NCBI GenBank assembly: GCA_029882685.1
Contig: JAOUKH010000014.1
Location: forward strand, 1 to 32,201
Direction of reading: 5' to 3'
Length of the DNA stretch: 32,201 nt
Source of the DNA: Cyclobacteriaceae bacterium
Lineage (GTDB): Bacteria > Bacteroidota > Bacteroidia > Cytophagales > Cyclobacteriaceae
The position numbers were made by a program, and so were the translations under genes. The notes below the pieces were generated by a model. That model did not search any database and was not told the DNA's origin. It saw nothing but the letters and a program-made list of their open reading frames with translations. Within the stretch, counting starts at the first letter, position 1; the number at the start of each line of letters is the position of its first letter. Positions 1 to 6,403 of this stretch are shown here, piece after piece.

Positions 1-65
1 CGTGAGGCTGATTTTTATGGTGGATAAATAGCTGTAATCTCTCTAATATATTTATTATTTTCTGA

Positions 66-131
66 TTGAGTTCTATCAATTAGAGTTATGACGTACGTCA
101 TAGATTTTTGTTTTTGTAGTTTTGATATTTG
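66..131 (+). promoter_or_regulatory. Tandem FNR/CRP-like operators and promoter for the usp-ccoIS unit
   Basis: Two inverted repeats lie upstream of the universal stress gene. The distal one, TTGAGTTCTATCAA (66-79), differs at one base from the FNR-type pattern TTGAT-N4-ATCAA. The proximal one, TATGACGTACGTCATA (87-102), is a perfect 16-bp palindrome with core TGAC-N4-GTCA. Their centres (72.5 and 94.5) are 22 bp apart, about two helical turns. Downstream are a perfect TAnnTTTG -10-type element, TAGTTTTG (117-124), and an overlapping near match, GATATTTG (124-131). With the second element the palindrome would sit near -41, the class II activator position. No convincing TTTG -33 element is present, as expected for an activated promoter. 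The regulator is inferred; it is not in the window. Bases 1-65 hold nothing else I can support. Confidence 0.6.
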
Positions 132-149
132 TATAAAGTAACTATTGTT

Positions 150-998
150 ATGAAAAAGATATTAATTCCTACAGATTTTACTAGCAATGCAGATAATGCT
201 ATTGATTTCGCATTTGAAATTGCTAAAGAAAACAATACTAAGTTGTATTTACTCCATGTAGTTGAATATCCTACTAGTGCTGTAGTTGACCCTATTGGAG
301 TGTCAATAGTTCAATCAGCTGACATTGATTTAATAGATGATCTTACTAAAAATGCAATTGAAAAATTAAAAATCATTGCCAAAAAAATTAAAGATAAAGG
401 TGTTCTTACAGAATATTTTGTTGATTTAGGAAATCCTTACTTGAGTGTGATCGATAGAGTTAAACAAGAGGGAATAGATATGATAATTATGGGGACTAAG
501 GGAGCCTCTGGGTTTAAAGAGTATATGATAGGATCAAATGCTGAAAGGGTAGTACGACATGCTTCTTGCCCTGTAATAACTATTAAAGAACCCATAAGTA
601 AACAACATAATATAAAAAATATAGTCTTTGCTAGTGATTTTAAAGATTTGAGTGAAAGTCTAATTGAGAATTTGAGGCAATTACAAAGTATTTTCAAGGC
701 AAAACTTCATTTCGTTAAGGTAAACACTCCAAATAGTTTTGAAAAGGATCGAATTACTAGAAAGTTAATTGAAAACATGATTGAGAATTACAAGTTTTCA
801 AATTGTACTCATACTATTTACAATGATATCTATGAGGAGGATGGTCTTATTCATTTCGCACAAGATATAGATGCAGATATGATTGCCATGGCTACACACG
901 GTCGTACAGGAATTAGTCATTTGATTTCTGGAAGTATTGCAGAAGATGTAGTAAACCACGCAAAAAGACCTGTTTGGACTTTTCATTTGCCCAAGTAA
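150..998 (+). CDS. Universal stress protein, tandem UspA domains
   Basis: This is a cytoplasmic universal stress protein made of two fused Usp domains, roughly residues 1-145 and 153-282 from the ATG at 150. Both carry the nucleotide-binding signature: GTKGASG followed by GSNAE in the first, THGRTG followed by GSIAE in the second, so both could bind ATP. The N-terminus MKKILIPTDF is the typical first strand of the fold. The frame also allows a TTG start at 129, but that overlaps the promoter element, and the ATG at 150 begins exactly at the domain. It is the first gene of a unit running into ccoI and ccoS. Usp proteins are often members of low-oxygen regulons in other bacteria, which fits the FNR-like sites upstream. 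The family call is firm; the physiological role is inferred. Confidence 0.93.
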   Translation: MKKILIPTDFTSNADNAIDFAFEIAKENNTKLYLLHVVEYPTSAVVDPIGVSIVQSADIDLIDDLTKNAIEKLKIIAKKIKDKGVLTEYFVDLGNPYLSVIDRVKQEGIDMIIMGTKGASGFKEYMIGSNAERVVRHASCPVITIKEPISKQHNIKNIVFASDFKDLSESLIENLRQLQSIFKAKLHFVKVNTPNSFEKDRITRKLIENMIENYKFSNCTHTIYNDIYEEDGLIHFAQDIDADMIAMATHGRTGISHLISGSIAEDVVNHAKRPVWTFHLPK

Positions 999-1009
999 AT
1001 ATTATTAAC

Positions 1010-1747
1010 ATGACTTGTTTATTGATATTATCAGAGCATGAAAATGAGTCTCAATATTGGGAATTTTTTACAAATAAAATGCCGTCAGTTGCATCAAATG
1101 AATTAAGTGTTTCGTATTGTCCTGAATTAATAGTTGATAAAAACAAGCAAAATTCGGAAAGTAAACAGTGGTTAAAAAATGTTGCAAAATCAGCAAGTAA
1201 ATTTGGTATTCATATTCAAGTGGATTTAGATAAAGTCGATACCATGCAAATGCTTAAAAAGAAAACGCAATCTTCTCAATGCACTATAATGAGTCATGAA
1301 ATACTTCAACAAATTAATAAAAAACCAATTTTTAGTTCTTTGCACAGCCCTCTGATAAGTATCCCTGATTCATTTCATTTTATCGAAAAGTGTATAATAC
1401 TTTTTGATAAAAAAGTAGAGTCCATAAATAATTTTAAAAAATTTTTTAATCAATTCACTTCAGCATTAAGTAGTATTGAGGTGATATTGTTGATAGAAAT
1501 GGGTAAAACAATTAACGATGCTTTGAAGAACAAAATGGCAGTAGAGTATGTTGTTAGTTCTTTAAAAAATGTAGGGGTAATTACCTTTAAGAAATCTCAT
1601 ATGAAAGATGAGGTGTTAAAATATGTTTTAGAAGCGGAAAGTTCAGCTTTGGTATTTCACAAATCAAACTACACAACGCTCATAGATTCTAATTTTATTA
1701 ATGAAACACAAAATAAGAAAATAACATATTATTTGGACGAGTTTTAG
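1010..1747 (+). CDS. Hypothetical protein, possible degenerate Usp-like fold
   Basis: A 245-residue soluble protein that I do not recognise by name. The ATG at 1010 lies 11 nt after the preceding usp stop; a longer reading from TTG at 974 would overlap usp and is less likely. Its layout resembles a decayed tandem Usp protein: a hydrophobic first strand (residues 1-8), a mid-protein segment PLISIP followed by EKCIILFDKKVESINNFKKF (about 120-145) like the start of a second Usp domain, and repeated helix-strand alternation. Neither GxxGxxG nucleotide-binding signature is present. No signal peptide or membrane segment is visible. It sits between usp and ccoI in the same direction, 16 nt before the chosen ccoI start, so it is co-transcribed with the cbb3 assembly genes. 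The Usp relationship is inference. Confidence 0.75.
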   Translation: MTCLLILSEHENESQYWEFFTNKMPSVASNELSVSYCPELIVDKNKQNSESKQWLKNVAKSASKFGIHIQVDLDKVDTMQMLKKKTQSSQCTIMSHEILQQINKKPIFSSLHSPLISIPDSFHFIEKCIILFDKKVESINNFKKFFNQFTSALSSIEVILLIEMGKTINDALKNKMAVEYVVSSLKNVGVITFKKSHMKDEVLKYVLEAESSALVFHKSNYTTLIDSNFINETQNKKITYYLDEF

Positions 1748-1763
1748 TAATATGGAGGCAATT

Positions 1764-4175
1764 ATGGAGAATAAAGTATTGACCTCAAAATTATTGTGTT
1801 ATCACTGTGGAGAAACTTGTCAGGAAGAAAATTTACAGATAGAAGATAAATATTTTTGTTGTTTGGGTTGTAAAACCGTCTATGAAATATTAAATGAAAA
1901 TGACCTTTGTGGCTATTATGATATAGATAATAACCCTGGAATTAGTCTTAATAATAATGTGTCCAATGATAAATATGCTTATTTGGACAATGAAAAGATT
2001 AACCATCAGTTATCTGACTTTATTGGTGACCATCAACAAATTATAACTTTATATATTCCTGCTATTCATTGTAGCTCATGTATTTGGTTATTGGAGAATT
2101 TGTATCGTTTAAAAAAAGGAATTAATCAGTCACGCGTACAATTTTCAAAAAAACAACTTACACTTCAGTTCGACCCTTCAATAATAAGTTTACGCAATGT
2201 TGTTGAAACTTTAGTTTCGGTAGGATACGATCCTCAAATTACCTTAGATACTCGTAAAAAAGAAAAATCTAAAAAAGAGGGCACATCACTATATTTAAAA
2301 ATTGGAGTAGCAGGTTTTTGCTTTGGAAATATTATGTTTTTGTCATTCCCTGAATACTTTGGATTTGATGGGATAGACGTTGTTCTAAAACAGTTCTTTA
2401 GTTATATAAGCTTGTTGCTTTCATTGCCTATAGTTTTTTATGCAGCATCCGATTATTTTAAGAGTGCCTTCAAAGGATTTAATCAACGTTATGTAAACAT
2501 TGATGTTCCTATAGTGTTGGGTATTGTAACTCTTTTTTTACGTAGTGCCTACGAAATATTAATGCATTCTGGTAACGGATATCTTGACTCATTGGCAGGA
2601 TTACTTTTTTTCTTACTGATAGGTAAATGGTTTCAAAGCAAAACATATCAAGGGTTGTCATTTGACCGAGATTATAACTCTTATTTTCCACTTGCGATAC
2701 ACCGAATTATTGATAATAAATTAGAAACAGTTCCAATAAATGAAATTGAAATTGGTAACGAAATAGTGGTTAAAAATAATGAACTTATACCCTCTGATGC
2801 GATTTTATTGAGCGATACTGCATTCATAGATTATAGCTTTGTTACAGGTGAATCTCAACCCATTCAAAAATTTAAGGGAGATTATATTTATGCTGGAGGT
2901 AAGCAAAAGGGAAACCGGATTAGCTTGAAAGTAGAAAAAACTGTTTCACAAAGCTATTTAACACAACTTTGGAATAACGATGCTTTTCAAAAGAACGAAG
3001 AATCATCAGATACATTTGTAAATAGTATAAGTAAGTATTTTACATTGATTATTTTGCTTATTGCTATTACTTCAGCGATAACATGGTTTTTTGTTGATCC
3101 GAGTAAGATGATAAATGCATTTACAGCAGTGTTAATAGTTGCTTGTCCTTGTGCATTAGCACTATCCACGCCTTTCACCATGGGAAACGCTTTAAGAGTT
3201 TTTGGAAGGCTGGGTTTATATCTTAAAAATGCTTTTGTAATAGAAAGAATGAGTAAAATTAATCATATCGTTTTTGATAAAACAGGTACGATAACTTATA
3301 ATGATCAAAGTCAAATTAATTATGAAGGACAAGAATTGACTATTGAGGATAAACAAGCAATAGCATCTCTTACAGCACAATCATCCCATCCACTTAGTAT
3401 AATAATTAACACTTTCCTTAATGAAAAGAATACACTGAACGTAATGGATTATGTTGAAATATTAGGGGCAGGTATTGAAGGTGTAATTGGGAAGCACAAT
3501 TATAAAATTGGATCAGAAAGTTATGTTTTGTCAAAAAGCAACAAAAATGAATCTGTCAAAGAAACTCGAGTTTATATTTCTAAGGATGGTCAGGAAAAAG
3601 GATGTTTTTTAATTCGAAATAAGTATAGAGATAGGATTAGTGAAGTGATTAGAAAACTTTATCCATTCAAAGATTTGTCAGTACTTTCAGGAGATAATGA
3701 TACTGAAAAGGAGAGGTTAACACAATTATTTTTTAACGAAGCAGAATTAAAGTTTAATCAATTACCTGAAAATAAATTAAATTACATTAGCGAATTACAA
3801 CAACATAATAAAAATGTAATGATGCTTGGTGACGGCTTAAATGATGCAGGAGCTTTAAAGCAGAGTAATGTAGGGATTGTTGTTGCTGAAAATGTAAATA
3901 ATTTCACTCCTGCTTCAGATGGAATTATGGATGCAAAATTATTTAATCAACTTCCAGAGTTACTAAGTTTTTCCAGTTCCGCTAAGCATATTGTTTATGC
4001 TAGTTTCATCCTCTCGTTTGTATATAATTTTGTCGGACTTTATTTTGCGGTAACTGGTAATTTAACTCCTGTTTTTGCTGCTATATTAATGCCATTAAGC
4101 AGTATTTCGGTTGTATTGTTTACTACTTTTGCTGTAAATTATAAAGCCAAGAGAGTATTTTCAAATACAAATTGA
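1764..4175 (+). CDS. ccoI: Cytochrome cbb3 oxidase-type copper-translocating P-type ATPase
   Basis: CcoI/FixI-type P1B ATPase of the inner membrane, which supplies copper for assembly of the cbb3 oxidase. From the ATG at 1764 it has 803 residues. An N-terminal cysteine region comes first (CYHCG at 12-16, FCCLGC at 31-36), as is usual for CcoI. Next is a heavy-metal-associated domain with CSSC at 103-106, TGES of the actuator at 361-364, the ion-path CPC at 461-463, the phosphorylation site DKTGT at 505-509, SHP at 541-543 and the hinge GDGLND at 689-694. Hydrophobic segments surround the CPC and close the protein. An upstream in-frame ATG at 1752 is possible, but the ATG at 1764 has GGAGG (1755-1759) five bases ahead of it. 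Four nucleotides separate it from ccoS, a pairing that supports the CcoI call over generic CopA. Confidence 0.95.
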   Translation: MENKVLTSKLLCYHCGETCQEENLQIEDKYFCCLGCKTVYEILNENDLCGYYDIDNNPGISLNNNVSNDKYAYLDNEKINHQLSDFIGDHQQIITLYIPAIHCSSCIWLLENLYRLKKGINQSRVQFSKKQLTLQFDPSIISLRNVVETLVSVGYDPQITLDTRKKEKSKKEGTSLYLKIGVAGFCFGNIMFLSFPEYFGFDGIDVVLKQFFSYISLLLSLPIVFYAASDYFKSAFKGFNQRYVNIDVPIVLGIVTLFLRSAYEILMHSGNGYLDSLAGLLFFLLIGKWFQSKTYQGLSFDRDYNSYFPLAIHRIIDNKLETVPINEIEIGNEIVVKNNELIPSDAILLSDTAFIDYSFVTGESQPIQKFKGDYIYAGGKQKGNRISLKVEKTVSQSYLTQLWNNDAFQKNEESSDTFVNSISKYFTLIILLIAITSAITWFFVDPSKMINAFTAVLIVACPCALALSTPFTMGNALRVFGRLGLYLKNAFVIERMSKINHIVFDKTGTITYNDQSQINYEGQELTIEDKQAIASLTAQSSHPLSIIINTFLNEKNTLNVMDYVEILGAGIEGVIGKHNYKIGSESYVLSKSNKNESVKETRVYISKDGQEKGCFLIRNKYRDRISEVIRKLYPFKDLSVLSGDNDTEKERLTQLFFNEAELKFNQLPENKLNYISELQQHNKNVMMLGDGLNDAGALKQSNVGIVVAENVNNFTPASDGIMDAKLFNQLPELLSFSSSAKHIVYASFILSFVYNFVGLYFAVTGNLTPVFAAILMPLSSISVVLFTTFAVNYKAKRVFSNTN

Positions 4176-4179
4176 TATT

Positions 4180-4371
4180 ATGTTAATAATAGTAGCACTC
4201 ATATTGATAAGCGTGTCTGTGGCACTAATTTTTTTAGGAGCTTTTTTTTGGGCAGTAAAAAGTGGTCAGTATGATGATACTTATTCACCATCTGTACGTA
4301 TGTTGTTTGATGATAAAAAGAAGAAAACAATTAAAGACGAAGACAAAAATACGACAAAAGATGAGTCTTAA
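4180..4371 (+). CDS. ccoS: Cbb3-type cytochrome oxidase assembly protein CcoS
   Basis: A 63-residue single-span inner-membrane protein of the CcoS/FixS family, needed for cofactor insertion into the cbb3 oxidase in organisms where it has been tested. It has one N-terminal transmembrane helix (residues 2-27), then the family segment FFWAVKSGQYDD and a charged, lysine-rich cytoplasmic tail. Length and layout match the family. It follows ccoI after 4 nt. In many Bacteroidota ccoN follows ccoS directly; here the next gene is a CBS-domain protein behind its own regulatory region, so the oxidase structural genes must lie elsewhere. Confidence 0.93.
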   Translation: MLIIVALILISVSVALIFLGAFFWAVKSGQYDDTYSPSVRMLFDDKKKKTIKDEDKNTTKDES

Positions 4372-4499
4372 TATATTGTAATCTGCATTTAAGAAAGGTT
4401 ACTTATCAATACATAAATGTCAGGTATCTATTATTTACAAAAAACATAGTCCATTCAACATGTTTTGTACATGTATTATTCAAATATATTTCATGAAGC

Positions 4500-4565
4500 A
4501 TGATTTATATCAGTTTATCTCTTGATAGGCATCAGTCATAATTTTCACTAATTACTGTTCCTTTG
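4500..4565 (+). promoter_or_regulatory. Second tandem FNR/CRP-like operator pair, upstream of CBS/MBL unit
   Basis: The 233-bp gap after ccoS holds two FNR-like inverted repeats: ATGATTTATATCAG (4500-4513) and TTGATAGGCATCAG (4522-4535). Both contain TGAT-N4-ATCA. Their centres (4506.5 and 4528.5) are 22 bp apart, the same spacing as the pair upstream of usp. A one-mismatch TAnnTTTG element, TTCCTTTG (4558-4565), ends 36.5 bp from the proximal centre, the same distance as GATATTTG has at the first promoter. The start codon is 40 nt further on. A second possible -10-type element, TCAATTTG, is at 4575-4582. TCATG-AAG-CATGA (4491-4503) overlaps the distal site and may extend it. Nothing else is recognisable in the gap, and no hairpin terminator for ccoS is visible. 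Confidence 0.6.
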
Positions 4566-4604
4566 AGTATTAGATCAATTTGTCAATAGTTTGTAATTAC
4601 GAAA

Positions 4605-5024
4605 ATGAAAAAGCGAGAACTGGTTTCACATATTATGACCACTGATGTTTTTAAAGTGAATTTAAGTGACAGCTTATACAAAGTAAAGAGTATGCTCGAG
4701 AAGAAGCATATACGCCATTTACCTGTAGTATCTAACCATAAACTTAAAGGGATAATTAGCCTTACTGATATTCTTCGTATTAGTTTTGGTTCTAATTTTG
4801 GTGATAATCAAAAAGAAGTAGATACAGCTATTTTTGATATGCTTACAATTGAGCAAGTTATGAATAGTAACCCAAGAACAATAACTTCTAAACAATCCAT
4901 AAAAGAGGTAGCAGAAATTTTAACAAAAGAGGAATTTCATGCACTTCCAGTAGTAGATGATGATGAGCTGGTTGGAATTGTGACTACTACAGATATAGTA
5001 AAATATTTGTTGGAACAATATTAA
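4605..5024 (+). CDS. CBS-domain pair protein
   Basis: A 139-residue soluble protein consisting of almost nothing but two CBS domains (about residues 5-60 and 80-139). Each has the typical pattern: VSHIMTTDVFKV and IRHLPVVS...GIISLTDIL in the first, VMNSNPRTI and FHALPVVD...GIVTTTDIV in the second. CBS pairs of this stand-alone kind bind adenosyl nucleotides and act as energy or redox sensors; the ligand here cannot be read from sequence. It is the first gene behind the second FNR-like operator pair and lies 23 nt upstream of the MBL/rhodanese gene, so the two are probably one transcript. Confidence 0.93.
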   Translation: MKKRELVSHIMTTDVFKVNLSDSLYKVKSMLEKKHIRHLPVVSNHKLKGIISLTDILRISFGSNFGDNQKEVDTAIFDMLTIEQVMNSNPRTITSKQSIKEVAEILTKEEFHALPVVDDDELVGIVTTTDIVKYLLEQY

Positions 5025-5047
5025 ATTAAAGTAAAAGAAACTTGTAA

Positions 5048-6403
5048 ATGTTTATAAAACAGCTTTACACCAAATGTTTGGCCGAATGTGCTTATTATAT
5101 CGAATCCAAAGGAGAATCGGTAATTATTGATCCTTTGAGAGATATTGATGTTTATTTGGAATTGGCGAGAGAAAGGAATACAACTATTAAATATATTTTT
5201 GAGACACACTTTCATGCCGACTTTGTTTCCGGGCATTTAGATTTAGCTAGAGAAACTGGTGCTGAAATTGTTTTTGGTCCAACATCGACAGCTGATTTTG
5301 ATTTTTATCAAGCCAAAGATAGGGAAGAATTTATTTTAGGAGGCTTGGTAATAAGAGCACTTCATACGCCTGGACATTCGTTAGAATCTACCTGTTACTT
5401 ATTATTAGATGACAATCACAGACCACATGCTGTATTTACTGGTGACACACTTTTTGTTGGAGATGTAGGACGTCCTGATATATCCGCAAATACTGAGCTC
5501 AATACTAGCGATCTTGCGGGTTTATTATATGATTCTTTACATAAGAAAATAATGTCACTACCTGATAGTGTAATTGTATTCCCTGGTCATGGTGCTGGAT
5601 CCTTATGTGGGAAAAACCTTAGTGATGAAACTGCTTCTACAATTGGTACACAGCGTAGAAATAACTATGCTTTATTACAACCTGACAAGGAGAGTTTTGT
5701 TGATGCTGTTTTGGAAAATTTATTACCTCCACCTAAGTATTTCTATAAAAATGTAAGAATAAATAGATCTAGATACGAAAAACTTGATTTAGTTTTAAGT
5801 AAAGAATTAAACCCTTTATCGGTAGATCAGTTTAAAAATGAAATGCAAAATGGTGCATTTATTATTGATACAAGAAGTAATAAATTGTTTTGTGAAGAAT
5901 ATATTCCTGGCACAATAAATATTGGTCATGATGGTTTTTTTGCTGTTTGGGTAGGTACACTAGTTGAAGATTTAAATACTCCAATTGTACTGATTACTGA
6001 TGAAGGGAAAGAAGAAGAAACGATCATTAGGTTAGCTAGGGTAGGATACGAAAATGTAAGAGGGTACTTACTAGGAGGAGTTGAAATATGGAAACAAAAA
6101 GGTGGAAGTGTAGACTCATTACCTTCTGTTTGTGCACCAAAGTTTAAACTTCGCAATGATAGCTATCCCGTTATTGACGTTCGAAATTCAGTTGAATTTG
6201 ATGATAGTTTAATGGATAATATTACCAACATTCCTTTAGCTGAAATTGAGCAAAGAGTTAATGAACTTGGAAAGGAAACAAGTTATCTTCTTTGTAAGTC
6301 AGGATATCTTTCAACTGTTGCAGGATCAATTTTACAAAAAATGGGTTATAGTAACTTTATAAATGTTACTGGAGGAGTAGATGCCTTAGAAGAAAATAGT
6401 TAA
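5048..6403 (+). CDS. MBL-fold hydrolase with two rhodanese domains (persulfide dioxygenase-like)
   Basis: A 451-residue cytoplasmic protein. Residues 1-245 form a metallo-beta-lactamase domain of the ETHE1/Blh persulfide dioxygenase type: THFHAD (53-58), HTPGHS (106-111), GDTLFVGDVGRPD (132-144) and GHGAGSLCG (180-188). These supply the His/Asp ligands for a single iron. Two rhodanese-like domains follow (about 255-355 and 365-451). Only the second has a catalytic-loop cysteine (Cys416 in CKSG). In the first the equivalent loop reads TDEG, so it is probably structural or regulatory. Family members oxidise glutathione or protein persulfide with O2 to sulfite. The link to sulfane-sulfur detoxification is therefore well supported by family, but the substrate is inferred. 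Its stop codon overlaps the convergent hrpB stop by 4 bp. Confidence 0.92.
   Translation: MFIKQLYTKCLAECAYYIESKGESVIIDPLRDIDVYLELARERNTTIKYIFETHFHADFVSGHLDLARETGAEIVFGPTSTADFDFYQAKDREEFILGGLVIRALHTPGHSLESTCYLLLDDNHRPHAVFTGDTLFVGDVGRPDISANTELNTSDLAGLLYDSLHKKIMSLPDSVIVFPGHGAGSLCGKNLSDETASTIGTQRRNNYALLQPDKESFVDAVLENLLPPPKYFYKNVRINRSRYEKLDLVLSKELNPLSVDQFKNEMQNGAFIIDTRSNKLFCEEYIPGTINIGHDGFFAVWVGTLVEDLNTPIVLITDEGKEEETIIRLARVGYENVRGYLLGGVEIWKQKGGSVDSLPSVCAPKFKLRNDSYPVIDVRNSVEFDDSLMDNITNIPLAEIEQRVNELGKETSYLLCKSGYLSTVAGSILQKMGYSNFINVTGGVDALEENS

Noticed and set aside
1-31. Possible C-terminal tail of an upstream plus-strand gene (frame 1 ends in TAA at 25-27, frame 2 in TAG at 29-31)
   Set aside because: Only eight or nine codons are visible and no family can be recognised, so no partial gene is claimed.
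974-1009. Longer TTG start for the protein between usp and ccoI
   Set aside because: It would overlap the usp coding end; the ATG at 1010 gives a normal start and a plausible first strand.
4458-4474. ACATG-N7-CATGT inverted repeat in the ccoS-CBS gap
   Set aside because: Short arms in A/T-rich DNA, no match to the other operators and no fixed relation to a promoter; kept only as a note.
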